Source of the DNA: Mycobacteroides saopaulense
GTDB taxonomy: Bacteria > Actinomycetota > Actinomycetes > Mycobacteriales > Mycobacteriaceae
Length of the DNA: 64,000 nucleotides
Direction of reading: 5' to 3'
Assembly: GCF_001456355.1 (NCBI RefSeq)
Contig: NZ_CP010271.1
Coordinates: 62,001-126,000, forward strand
The notes below the pieces were generated by a model. The model saw nothing but the letters and a program-made list of their open reading frames with translations. It searched no databases and was not told where the DNA came from. Positions 46,895 through 54,982 of the stretch are shown one piece after another. How positions within the stretch are numbered: position 1 is the stretch's first letter; every line of letters starts with the position of its first letter. The translations under genes and the position numbers were made by a program.

Positions 46895-48478
46895 ATGTGT
46901 GACGGATATTTGACCTCCGAGCAAATTCCCGGCATGCTGTTCGCCGTGGGGCGACATCGAGCAAAATCGAGCGGGCGAAGCCAGCAGCTGAAGCGTGCCT
47001 CCGCGCGCGCGGCTGTGGTGACGGTGCTCAGCTCGGGGACCCTGATGGGGGGATTCGGGGTTTTCGCCGTGTCCACACCGGCTGCGGACGCAAAGCCGGG
47101 CGGTGGATCCGGTGGCGATAACGATCATGACCACGGTCTGGGTGGTGCCATCCACAAGATCACCGGCGGTTTGTTGGGTGGCGGTGTCGGTGGTGGCGGC
47201 GGTCCGGGCAGCGGCGGTACCCGCAACGCTCCCTCCTCGCCGAGCTTCGGCAAGAGCCTGAACGGCGCCTCCGGATCGGAAGGCGCGGCGGGCGGCAGCG
47301 ATTCCGCCAAGGGCGACAAAGACAAAGATAAAGACAAGGGCCCGGGGGCGAACGTCCCCAAGCCGGGGTCCGCGGGCTCGAGCGGCAACAAGTCGTCCGA
47401 CAATGCGGCGGGCGGCACCGGTTCGGGCACGAACATCTCGGGGACACCCGGGGGCACCATCGGCGCGGGAATCGGTGGCGGCCTTGGGGCGACCCTGCCG
47501 CACTCCGGGGGTGCCGCGGGTGTCCACACGCCGAACGCCGAGGCCCCGTCCGCTGAAAATTCAAGTGGCACAACGACTCACGCCGAAGAGCATCCCAGCC
47601 TCAAGGGCGCTTTGGGCTCGGTGGCCGGTGCACTGGCGCCCAAGACTCAGACCGCCACCACACCCAAGGCCGACACGGCGACCTCACCGCACACCGCGAC
47701 GGCACCGGGTGCGACCGCCGACACCCCCTCGGCCAGTTCCACTCAGACGGAGCATGAAGCGGCCTCCGAAGAGCCCAAGGTCCCGGGCGTCACCGTCAAC
47801 ATGGGCGGGCGCACCATCATCATCTGGAAGAAGAAGCCGAGTACCTCGACGCACACACCCGGCACCGGCGGCGGTACGACGCACGATCACGAGACCACTC
47901 ACGAGCACGAGACAACCCACGATCACGAGGGCGAACACTCCCCCGTGATCACGCTGCCCGGGCTTCCCAACCTCGGCGGCGTCCCGAATCCGGATGCCCC
48001 CTTCGGCGGTGCGGCCGGAACGCGCACTCCGGGCGGAAACCCCGGCATCCACACCGGGCCCATCGCTCCGCCGACCGTAGCCACGCCCAAGACGCCCGCC
48101 GTCGTGATCGCGGCGCCGCCGGCCCCGCCGGTCCTCGCACCGTTGGCACCTGTCGTGCCTCCAGCCCCGCCGGTAGTCACCATCAAGCAGGCTGAGGGCG
48201 GCCGTGGCGGTGACGCGGTGGTCACCGCGGGCGGCACCAAGCAACCCGAGGCTGTCACCAAGCCCATCCAGCAGTTCGTCGCGGCCGAAACCATCGCGCC
48301 GCGCACCGGGTACACGGACTATCTCCGACTGACGAAGACGTCCGAGATCGCCGCCGTGGCCATTCCGGGCGCCGTCGGCATCGCGATGATGACTTTCGTG
48401 GGCGGCGCGCTCGGATATCGGCAAGCCAAGGCCGGCCACAGCGTGCGTGCCTCCGCTGCCGCTCGATTCCTGGAGTAG
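46895..48478 (+). CDS. low-complexity, His-rich membrane-anchored protein
   Basis: About 527 residues from ATG 46895 (AGAGG upstream). After a basic start, a hydrophobic helix (AAVVTVLSSGTLMGGFGVFA) leads into ~400 residues of Gly, Pro, Thr, Ser and Ala. Notable are an acidic-basic KDKDKDKD run, a His/Glu tandem repeat (THDHETTHEHETTHDHEG) that could bind Zn, Ni or Cu, and a proline block APPAPPVLAPLAPVVPPAPP. Near the C-terminus is a conserved-looking YTDYLRLTKTSEIAAVAIPG helix, then RASAAARFLE. Probably spans the membrane twice with a long outer loop. Unrecognised; lies directly before the ImmA gene. Confidence 0.75.
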   Translation: MCDGYLTSEQIPGMLFAVGRHRAKSSGRSQQLKRASARAAVVTVLSSGTLMGGFGVFAVSTPAADAKPGGGSGGDNDHDHGLGGAIHKITGGLLGGGVGGGGGPGSGGTRNAPSSPSFGKSLNGASGSEGAAGGSDSAKGDKDKDKDKGPGANVPKPGSAGSSGNKSSDNAAGGTGSGTNISGTPGGTIGAGIGGGLGATLPHSGGAAGVHTPNAEAPSAENSSGTTTHAEEHPSLKGALGSVAGALAPKTQTATTPKADTATSPHTATAPGATADTPSASSTQTEHEAASEEPKVPGVTVNMGGRTIIIWKKKPSTSTHTPGTGGGTTHDHETTHEHETTHDHEGEHSPVITLPGLPNLGGVPNPDAPFGGAAGTRTPGGNPGIHTGPIAPPTVATPKTPAVVIAAPPAPPVLAPLAPVVPPAPPVVTIKQAEGGRGGDAVVTAGGTKQPEAVTKPIQQFVAAETIAPRTGYTDYLRLTKTSEIAAVAIPGAVGIAMMTFVGGALGYRQAKAGHSVRASAAARFLE

Positions 48479-48544
48479 GGGAGAATGGGTACAGCACCCC
48501 GTGAGGGGTCTGTCCAGGAAGGCATACGGTGAGGGGAGAGGCAC

Positions 48545-49036
48545 ATGGGCGCAGGCCGTCGTGTGACCGATGCCGTCAATGCCGTCCTCGACCTGGCCCC
48601 GCGTAAGGGTGAGGTGACGTTGACCGGCCTCGTCGAGGCCGTCGGCCGCGATCGGGATCGGTCCATCGAGATCATCTCTGCGGATCTGCCGCCCGGTGTG
48701 TGCGGTCAATGGCGTCAATACGAGAACGAAGACATCTTCATCATCCAGCGCGGCCTGCCCACCTGGGATCGCACTCTCGCCCACGAACTGGGCCACGTGG
48801 TGCTGCGCCACGAGGGTATCTCGGTGGTCGAAATGGCCAGGGACGAAGCCGAATTCGCCAGCGATGACCTCATCGCGTACATGCTCTCCCAGCGCACCGG
48901 TTGCATGGGTGCCGCCGGGATGGAGGCAGAACAAGAGGCAGAGGACTTTGCCGCGCTGCTGCTGTACCGGCTCGGCCGGCTGCCGTCCGATCGCGCATCC
49001 ATTGTCCAGGTGAGGCTCGGGGAGGCCTTTGGGTGA
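48545..49036 (+). CDS. ImmA/IrrE-type metallopeptidase
   Basis: 163 residues, preceded by GGAGAGG. Zinc motif HELGH (RTLAHELGHVVLRHEG) and the downstream Glu ligand region EQEAEDFAALLLYRLGRLP match the ImmA/IrrE (M78) family. Known members cleave XRE-family repressors (ImmR in ICEBs1, DdrO in Deinococcus). No HTH is fused to it. The membrane protein gene starts inside its stop (GTGA), and espR, an XRE-type regulator, lies just beyond; both are candidates for a linked pathway. Confidence 0.87.
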   Translation: MGAGRRVTDAVNAVLDLAPRKGEVTLTGLVEAVGRDRDRSIEIISADLPPGVCGQWRQYENEDIFIIQRGLPTWDRTLAHELGHVVLRHEGISVVEMARDEAEFASDDLIAYMLSQRTGCMGAAGMEAEQEAEDFAALLLYRLGRLPSDRASIVQVRLGEAFG

Positions 49037-50148
49037 TCGCCTGGGTGATTGCCGGGCTGCTGGGTATGGCGACGGGTTTGCGCATCGGGTGGGTGCTCGT
49101 CCACAAACAATCCCCGGTGAGCACCGGAATGATTGTTGCGCTGGGCAGTCTGGCCCTGGTGTCGGCGTTGAACTGGGAGCCGCTGACGATTCTGGTGGAC
49201 AGCTCGCTGGGCTGGCCCAACATCTCGGTGGCGGTGAGTCAGGCCGCGTTGACGGCCTGTGCGGCGGGCAGCTGCGTGATGATCACGAGCATGTCCGCCA
49301 GCCGTACGGCGGTGGCCAACAAGCGGTGGGCGCGCTGGCAGTACCTGGCCGCGACCGTGATCGCCGGTGCCAGTCTGGCGGTGTTCTTCTCCCGCGGTCG
49401 GCAGCCCGAGATGACCCCGCGCGAATTCCTCAAACGGGATCTAGGCGGGTTCGCATCGGGCACCGCCTGGTTGGTCCCGATGCTGTACATCGCGGTGGCC
49501 CTGTCGGTGGTGCTGTGGGCGGGAATGGCCTACTCGAACCGCACCCGTCGGGGGCGTGCACTGTTCTTGTTCACCGTCGGGATCAGCCTGCTGGTGCTCG
49601 CGGTACTGGTAGTCGCCGGTGTCGCGGTGGCCAAGTCCGAATACGTCACGATCGGCACTGCGGCCACGCTGATCGGCTGCGCGATGGCGATGGTGGCGGT
49701 GGGGTCGCTGTTGCCGACCTTCGAGACATGGTTGGTTGCCCGTCGCGAGATGTTCGTACTCGCTCCGCTGTACAAGGATCTCAAGAAGCGTCAGCCGGAC
49801 GCGGCGATCGGAGTGCGGCCCCGTGGACCGCTGGCCTTCCAGGTGGCCGATCGTATGGCCTATATCTCCGACGCGCTCTTCCTGGAGGCGATGCACGCCC
49901 AGGGTCTGGACCCCGAATCGGAGGGTGAAGGCGATATCGAGCTCGATGTGGAACCGGTGAAGCTTGAGGTGCCTCCCGCCGCGCAGGCCCACGCGATAGT
50001 GAAATGGGTTCTCACCGACGGTGATCCGAAGGAGAATTTCCCGGGCCCGGAATGGCTACACCAGCCTGACGGATACTCCGATCGCGAGTGGATTCTCGCG
50101 ATCGCTTCTGAGTACCGCAGGCTGGTGCGGGCCGAACATCGTTCTTAA
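49033..50148 (+). CDS. seven-helix MAB_1171c-type (DUF6545) membrane protein
   Basis: 371 residues from GTG 49033, overlapping the peptidase stop. Residues 1-235 hold about seven membrane helices (WVIAGLLGMATGLRIGWVL, LFLFTVGISLLVLAVLVVAG). The C-terminal ~130 residues are cytosolic with the DUF6545-like pattern PLYKDLKKRQPDAAIGVRP, RMAYISDALFLEAM. Such proteins are coded beside ImmA and XRE genes across actinobacteria and are called putative transporters. The cytosolic tail suggests a sensor role; that is inference. A strong convergent terminator separates it from espR. Confidence 0.82.
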   Translation: MIAWVIAGLLGMATGLRIGWVLVHKQSPVSTGMIVALGSLALVSALNWEPLTILVDSSLGWPNISVAVSQAALTACAAGSCVMITSMSASRTAVANKRWARWQYLAATVIAGASLAVFFSRGRQPEMTPREFLKRDLGGFASGTAWLVPMLYIAVALSVVLWAGMAYSNRTRRGRALFLFTVGISLLVLAVLVVAGVAVAKSEYVTIGTAATLIGCAMAMVAVGSLLPTFETWLVARREMFVLAPLYKDLKKRQPDAAIGVRPRGPLAFQVADRMAYISDALFLEAMHAQGLDPESEGEGDIELDVEPVKLEVPPAAQAHAIVKWVLTDGDPKENFPGPEWLHQPDGYSDREWILAIASEYRRLVRAEHRS

Positions 50149-50208
50149 GTTGTAAAACCACGTCCCCCAGTGCGTACCCCGCCGGCTCGACGAGCGGTGA
50201 ACGCCAAA

Positions 50209-50240
50209 CTGGCCGGTCCTTCCCCGAGTGGACCGGCCAG
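50209..50240. terminator. bidirectional terminator between the membrane protein gene and espR
   Basis: CTGGCCGGTCC (50209-50219) and GGACCGGCCAG (50230-50240) form a perfect 11-base stem around 10 bases. It is 12 bases past the espR stop and 61 past the other gene's stop. Confidence 0.75.
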
Positions 50241-50251
50241 ACAAGCGGCGA

Positions 50252-50650
50252 CTAGCTGTCGAGACCCTCTTTGCGACGGTATTCGTCGACGGTCTGCGTG
50301 ATGCGATCCTGCGCCTCGACAGACAGGCCGACGGTGCGGGCCGCGATCCGGCGGACGCCTTCGTCACGCATGTTCGCCAGCCAGGTCAGCTCCTGATCGA
50401 GCTTCTCGTAGTACTCGTCATCGGTGAAGTACGCGGGCTTGATCCGGAAGAAGTTCGCGAGCGCCTTCATGGTCGCCGACGAGGGGTTGGTCCGGTTACC
50501 CGACCGCAGCTGCGACAGGTACGGTGCGGACATCGTGATGCCCTCGGAGCGCAGAGCCGCAATCACCTCGGCAGAGGTGTGGGGGCCGCGGCCGGGCGGA
50601 TACACGGTGTCGAACAACCGATTCAGACGTGCGGTGAACGTGGTGCTCAT
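50252..50650 (-). CDS. espR: nucleoid-associated regulator EspR
   Basis: 132 residues, the exact length of M. tuberculosis EspR (Rv3849) and nearly identical in the N-terminal domain (FTARLNRLFDTVYPPGRGPH, ITMSAPYLSQLRSGNRTNPS). The HTH occupies residues ~1-80 and a helical dimerisation domain follows (DEGVRRIAARTVGLSVEAQD). It binds many sites and bridges DNA; in M. tuberculosis it activates espACD for ESX-1. GGAGGTAAGG precedes ATG. A 1.07-kb non-coding or poorly coding stretch lies upstream. Convergent with the ImmA/membrane protein genes. Confidence 0.93.
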   Translation of the reverse strand: MSTTFTARLNRLFDTVYPPGRGPHTSAEVIAALRSEGITMSAPYLSQLRSGNRTNPSSATMKALANFFRIKPAYFTDDEYYEKLDQELTWLANMRDEGVRRIAARTVGLSVEAQDRITQTVDEYRRKEGLDS

Positions 50651-51720
50651 CGAGCCTTACCTCCACAAACAGATAAAGTTGCTAATTCGGGGGACGTATT
50701 TGCTGCCCATCGTAACCTTAGTTTTGCCTGTAGCCAAGCGCAACCGTCAAGTTTGGCTGCGGTGGACATGGTGTTCGGTTATCCAAACCTGCTAGCTCAG
50801 ACACATCTGTGCAGCGTCCAATATTCGGGACGATCTGGGAATCTTCGTTCTCAGGCAAATGATTGATGAATCCCCAGCGCGATCGCTCGGAGGCGTCGGC
50901 ACGAGCCGTGTGGAGAGATCGCATTCGTTTCCTAAGTCGGCCGGGCTCGGTGTCCGGCTGTATAACCTGCTGAGTTGCTACTGGCACCAACACCGCGCTT
51001 TCTCCGGGCACGCCTCGCTGACCTGGCACGATGTCACGTCCGTGACGATAACGGCAGCTTGCGATTATGGTGGGAATCGCCGCGCAGAGGTAACGTTTTA
51101 ATAATGGAACGTTGACCGCAAGTGCACCCCTCAGCAGGGCATCCCCTCTGACCAGCGGTAAATCGGTATCGATGGACTGTGAGGAAGATCACAGCAACTA
51201 CGCGCATATGAGAACGGTCGACGCGACCCGCGGATGCCGTCGGGGGTCGTCCCGCGGGGGACCATCGCCGCGATCTTCTGTGACGGATGCGACGAAAGAG
51301 ATATGCCCGGCCGCGTGCCTGCGGCGATCACATCCGCGTCAGCGCACACCGGGCTTGTCGACGGGTCCCACCGCTGGCCGTCCGCCGAGGGTCGCTGGCG
51401 AGTTCGGCAACGGCCGATGTCGTTCGACCCGGAACGCGCCCGGAGCGTGTGACGAAATGATCGCCACAAAGGTAAAACGAGTCGTACGGGCCGTCGCTGG
51501 TACGCCGCGGCCGTTTGCGTTGTTCTGGAAGGGGCGGCACCGGCGACGTGCGTGACGGCGATGGACAGGGTCGTGAACACCGGTTACGAACACCGAAATG
51601 CCTGCGGGCGCCCCAGTCATCGGCTGCGCAAGCCACAGGTTGTGGCTATCGGTGCCACCTGATCACCGCACTCTCGGAGAGCAAGCCGTCTAGCGGTTGC
51701 CAGACTCTTATCCGAACCGA
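50651..51720. other. long upstream region of espR without a firm gene
   Basis: About 1.07 kb. The first 150 bases contain the espR leader (TTATCT at 50671-50676 region read leftward). Small inverted repeats occur: GGTAACGTT/AACGTTGACC around 51091-51119 and AGCCACA/TGTGGCT (51631-51647), the latter possibly ending the Rv3847-like gene. One frame at 51234-51452 has coding-like codon use and is listed separately. A regulatory RNA or a large autoregulatory region for EspR is possible. Confidence 0.45.
51234..51452 (+). CDS. candidate small protein with a CxxC pair
   Basis: 72 codons from ATG 51234. About 80 percent of third positions are G or C. The product reads IAAIFCDGCDERDMPGRVP in the middle and ends RQRPMSFDPERARSV. 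A CDGC pair could bind metal. No ribosome site precedes the ATG, and open frames exist on the other strand, so the gene is uncertain. No family recognised. Confidence 0.3.
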   Translation: MPSGVVPRGTIAAIFCDGCDERDMPGRVPAAITSASAHTGLVDGSHRWPSAEGRWRVRQRPMSFDPERARSV

Positions 51721-52254
51721 TTACGCGGCAAGCAGCATTGCCAACACCGCGGTATCGGGATCGCTGATGGGGTCGATGCCTACGCGGCTCACCACCGAGG
51801 TGACCGTGCCGTCGGACTCGGCCTCCACCCACGCGGCCCGGTGCTCCAGACCCAGATGAGGCAACCCGGGCAAGAGTAGGCATCCCGATGCCGCGCCAAG
51901 GCATTCCGGCAACGTGGGATTGGTCTCGGATGGCGGATGGAGCATCAACAGCGCCGGTGGTTGATGCTCGGCGAAACGGCCGGGAGTGACGGCGGATTCG
52001 CCGAGCACCGTGCCTTCGGCGATGACCAGGCCCACCATGCCAGGTGCGGGATCGTCGGGCAGATCTTCACGGGCGCCAAAAATCGTTGTGGTGGAAAGCA
52101 ATCCGGGCAGGGTGGCAATGCGCACCGTAACGATGAGCAACTGCATCCATTCCTTGGTGGAATCGGGCCAGCGGCCACACACCACGAACCCTCGCAGTGA
52201 TCCGCCCGCATGGAAGGGCGCGATCTCGATCGGCTGATCGGAGCTGGTCGCCAT
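51721..52254 (-). CDS. conserved mycobacterial protein (Rv3847-like)
   Basis: 177 residues from ATG 52254 with GGAGG six bases upstream; Rv3847 has the same length and the same place between espR and sodA. Sequence features: SSDQPIEIAPFHAGGSLRGF, GRFAEHQPPALLMLHPPS, ending SDPDTAVLAMLLAA. No signal peptide, no membrane helix and no known domain. Function unknown. The sodA terminator lies upstream of it. Confidence 0.8.
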   Translation of the reverse strand: MATSSDQPIEIAPFHAGGSLRGFVVCGRWPDSTKEWMQLLIVTVRIATLPGLLSTTTIFGAREDLPDDPAPGMVGLVIAEGTVLGESAVTPGRFAEHQPPALLMLHPPSETNPTLPECLGAASGCLLLPGLPHLGLEHRAAWVEAESDGTVTSVVSRVGIDPISDPDTAVLAMLLAA

Positions 52255-52360
52255 ATCTGCCTCCGCGACATCACAATCCACAATTGCGCGACGCTGCTGA
52301 TTCCAGAATTACCATGCGCGGAATCACCCCGCAATTGCTAGCGGACACGCCGAAAACACA

Positions 52361-52398
52361 CGTGGGCCCCGGTTTCGCAAGCGAAACCGGGGCCCACG
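52361..52398. terminator. very stable terminator of sodA
   Basis: The 18-base arm 52361-52378 (CGTGGGCCCCGGTTTCGC) pairs perfectly with 52381-52398. It starts 13 bases past the sodA stop on the leftward strand. GC content makes it strong without a U tract. Confidence 0.8.
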
Positions 52399-52411
52399 CG
52401 AAACAGCGAGA

Positions 52412-53035
52412 TCAGCCGAAGATCAGACCCGAGGTCTTCGTCGTGGCCGCGGTGTAGCGGTCCTGCACGTCGGCCCAGTTGACCACGTTCCAGAACGCCT
52501 TGACGTAGTCCGCCTTGACGTTCTTGTACTGCAGGTAGAAGGCGTGCTCCCACATATCCACCTGAAGCAGCGGGATGATGCCCAGCGGGACATTGGCCTG
52601 CTGGTCGTACAGCTGGAAGGTCAGCAGCTTCTGTCCGAGGCTGTCGTAGCCGAGCACGGCCCAGCCCGATCCCTGCAGGCCGTTGGCGGCGGCGGTGAAC
52701 TGGGCTTGGAACTTGTCGAACGAGCCGAACTGGTCGTCGATGGCAGCAGCCAGATCGCCGGTGGGCTTGTCGCCGCCGTTGGGGGACAGGTTCTTCCACC
52801 AGATCGAGTGGTTCACGTGGCCGCCGAGGTGGAACGCCAGGTTCTTCTCGTTGAGGAAGATCGCGGCGTGGTCGCCCTTCTCTCGAGCCTCTTCCAGCTT
52901 GGCCACAGCGGAGTTGACGCCCGCCACGTAGGCCGCGTGGTGCTTACTGTGGTGCAGCTCGTTGATCTGTCCCGAGATGTGGGGCTCCAGCGCTCCATAG
53001 TCGTAGTCCAAATCGGGCAGTGTGTACTCAGCCAC
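52412..53035 (-). CDS. sodA: superoxide dismutase (Fe/Mn)
   Basis: 207 residues, the length of mycobacterial SodA. Metal ligands: [16 protein letters not shown], and [14 protein letters not shown] (Asp and His). Converts superoxide to oxygen and peroxide; exported in mycobacteria without a signal peptide. GTG 53035 with AAGGA six bases upstream is chosen because [19 protein letters not shown] is the family start. The LYDQQANV segment carries Gln where iron-type M. tuberculosis SodA is reported to have His, which would favour manganese. Equivalent to Rv3846. Confidence 0.95.
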   Translation of the reverse strand: MAEYTLPDLDYDYGALEPHISGQINELHHSKHHAAYVAGVNSAVAKLEEAREKGDHAAIFLNEKNLAFHLGGHVNHSIWWKNLSPNGGDKPTGDLAAAIDDQFGSFDKFQAQFTAAANGLQGSGWAVLGYDSLGQKLLTFQLYDQQANVPLGIIPLLQVDMWEHAFYLQYKNVKADYVKAFWNVVNWADVQDRYTAATTKTSGLIFG

Positions 53036-53252
53036 GAGATTCCTTTCGCTTGCTTCGTAATCGCTCGTATCTGCGGTATGTGCAGACCTATCCAATAGAA
53101 GACACGGCTAAACCTGTTCCACCGGAGTGCCGGCCTACCGATTCAACCCTGCTCTATTGCGCAACGCGTCGCAAGGATGCAGACATCCCCGTTTGGTTAT
53201 CGATTGTTGGCCGGAGCGGGCCATCCGGCCAGGAGTCCGTCAGATAAGTCCG

Positions 53253-53408
53253 TCAGAAAAGAATGAGAAACGCCAGTCCGGCGGCCAGTATGAGGGCGAT
53301 GACGAGTGCCCGAAATGCTGCGACGCGGTACGACGTGTTGTAGCAGCGAGGCGTGAGCTGCCAGCCGGAAGTGGACATCGACTCATGTCCTGCCGACTGT
53401 GCTGTCAT
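53253..53408 (-). CDS. small single-pass membrane protein
   Basis: 51 residues from ATG 53408, which has AGGAGG six bases upstream. N-terminal half polar (MTAQSAGHESMSTSGWQLTP) with one Cys; C-terminal half one membrane helix (FRALVIALILAAGLAFLILF) ending the protein, so it is tail-anchored. Family unknown. It lies between sodA and msrA, both oxidative-stress genes. Confidence 0.65.
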   Translation of the reverse strand: MTAQSAGHESMSTSGWQLTPRCYNTSYRVAAFRALVIALILAAGLAFLILF

Positions 53409-53583
53409 TGCCGCCCTCCTGCCGCCCTGTGCAAGTTTCTCCACGGTGAGATGAGTCACAGCATCTCTCGTGTGACGGTCATCATAGCTCCAAATCGCGG
53501 TGCGCGAAAATTTACCCAGCGTCCACGCGGAAACCGCAGCTAGACCAGCAAATCGGGAGGGTGGGCGGCGTACCATCAAGAGC

Positions 53584-54330
53584 ATGGCTTCTTGGGTAGA
53601 TAACGTTCGCGATCAGATCCTGGGACGACTCGAAGACGGGTTTACGCCGGGAAAGTCGGCAATCGTCGACGAGGGTGCGGCCCTGCCCGGACGTGCCACC
53701 CCGATTCGGATATCCGGCACGCACTTCGTCAACGGCCACACCATCGTGCCGCCCTTCCCAGAAGGGCTCGAGGTCGCAGTCTTCGGCGAAGGGTGCTTCT
53801 GGGGTGCCGAGCGCGGATTCTGGAAGCTGCCGGGGGTCTATTCGACCGCGGTGGGGTACGCCGGGGGCTACACGCCCAATCCCACGTATGAAGAGGTGTG
53901 CTCCGGGCGGACCGGTCATGCCGAGGTCGTCCTGGTGGCGTTCGACCCCCGTGACGTGACCTACGAGCAGCTGCTGGTGCAGTTCTGGGAGAGTCACGAC
54001 CCAACTCAGGGCATGCGGCAGGGTAACGATCGCGGGACCCAGTACCGCTCGGCCATTTACACAACCGGTAAGGGACAGGCCGCGCAGGCGGCTGACAGCG
54101 CGGCGCGGTATGCGTCCGCGCTGGCCGACGCCGGCTACGGGGCGGTCACCACGGAGATCGCCCCGCTGGACGGGCCTCTCGGGCATGGGTCGCGGCGCTT
54201 CTTCTATGCCGAGGACTATCACCAGCAGTACCTGGCCAAGAACCCGAACGGATACTGCGGACTCGGTGGCACTTCGGTCTCCTGCCCCATCGGTCTGGAT
54301 GTGACACCCGGCGATCCAGCACAGGCGTGA
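53584..54330 (+). CDS. msrA: peptide methionine sulfoxide reductase A
   Basis: 248 residues. Active-site [17 protein letters not shown], and a C-terminal resolving Cys region [13 protein letters not shown]. Reduces S-epimer methionine sulfoxide in proteins. An N-terminal extension of ~60 residues ([20 protein letters not shown]) exceeds the minimal enzyme, as in the longer MsrA form of E. coli. ATG 53584 fits. Placed near sodA, which fits an oxidant defence role. Confidence 0.93.
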   Translation: MASWVDNVRDQILGRLEDGFTPGKSAIVDEGAALPGRATPIRISGTHFVNGHTIVPPFPEGLEVAVFGEGCFWGAERGFWKLPGVYSTAVGYAGGYTPNPTYEEVCSGRTGHAEVVLVAFDPRDVTYEQLLVQFWESHDPTQGMRQGNDRGTQYRSAIYTTGKGQAAQAADSAARYASALADAGYGAVTTEIAPLDGPLGHGSRRFFYAEDYHQQYLAKNPNGYCGLGGTSVSCPIGLDVTPGDPAQA

Positions 54331-54460
54331 GCTATCCCACGGTGACTGTTGCGAATTCGCTAACTATGCAGAGGCAGTGCTACGGTTCCCCGTCGCGAGC
54401 GCCGCTGGGTGCCTCCATGAAGTCCTGGCCAGCGCAAATGCAAATGAGCAGCCTGTGGTT

Positions 54461-54490
54461 TGTGGATCAACCTGTGGATACTGTGGATAA
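54461..54490. promoter_or_regulatory. cluster of three DnaA-box-like sequences
   Basis: TGTGGATCA (54461-54469), TGTGGATAC (54473-54481) and TGTGGATAA (54482-54490) lie in one orientation within 30 bases. The last is the exact complement of the classical box TTATCCACA. They lie 85 bases before the rhodanese gene and could titrate DnaA or control this promoter. Confidence 0.45.
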
Positions 54491-54574
54491 GCCGACATTG
54501 CTGTGGCGTGGGTCACACTGTGAAAAGTTGCAGGCGGGGCAGCGGCTACGCCAATCGAACGATAGGAATGAACG

Positions 54575-54901
54575 ATGAGCTTCCCTTCGGGCGACGAAGT
54601 TCCACAAGTCGGCGTCGACGAGATCGCGGCTGCGCTGGATCTTGGTGTCAAGTTGCTTGACGTTCGTGAGGACGACGAGTGGGCGGCCGGGCATATCGAC
54701 GGCGCGCAACATATACCGCTGGGCGACGTGCCCTCCCGGATGGACGAACTCGATCCGGATGCGCCGCTGTGGGTGATCTGCCATGCGGGCGGGCGATCAC
54801 AGCGTGCCGCCGCGTATCTGAACCGCAACGGTTTCGAGGTCAGCAACGTCTCGGGCGGCATGCTGGCCTGGGTACAGGCAGGTAAGCCCACCGTCAGCTG
54901 A
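54575..54901 (+). CDS. single-domain rhodanese
   Basis: 108 residues. Active-site Cys loop VICHAGGRSQRAA, preceded by the LLDVREDDEWAAGHIDGAQH strand-loop typical of GlpE/PspE-like sulfurtransferases. Probably transfers sulfane sulfur to an acceptor thiol. The AUG follows a weak ribosome site (GATAGGAATGA). Not linked to a sulfur pathway operon here; the DUF4328 gene follows 81 bases later. Confidence 0.88.
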   Translation: MSFPSGDEVPQVGVDEIAAALDLGVKLLDVREDDEWAAGHIDGAQHIPLGDVPSRMDELDPDAPLWVICHAGGRSQRAAAYLNRNGFEVSNVSGGMLAWVQAGKPTVS

Positions 54902-54982
54902 GGGTCCGGCGATCAACCTCGCCCGTCGCCGCCCGCGCACTACTCGCTGCAGGTTGGGCCCCTAGGCCGTTACCCTGGACCA

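Noticed and set aside
47880..47935. Short direct repeats considered as a CRISPR-like or satellite array
   Set aside because: They are in-frame codons for THDHE units of a protein; no spacers.
47684..48934. 416-codon - strand frame opposite the low-complexity protein
   Set aside because: Third-position bias and motifs support the + strand; the helix at the C-terminus and ImmA gene are convincing there.
50859..51101. 80-codon + strand frame in the espR upstream region
   Set aside because: Codon use is weak, no ribosome site, no motif; left as part of the non-coding region.
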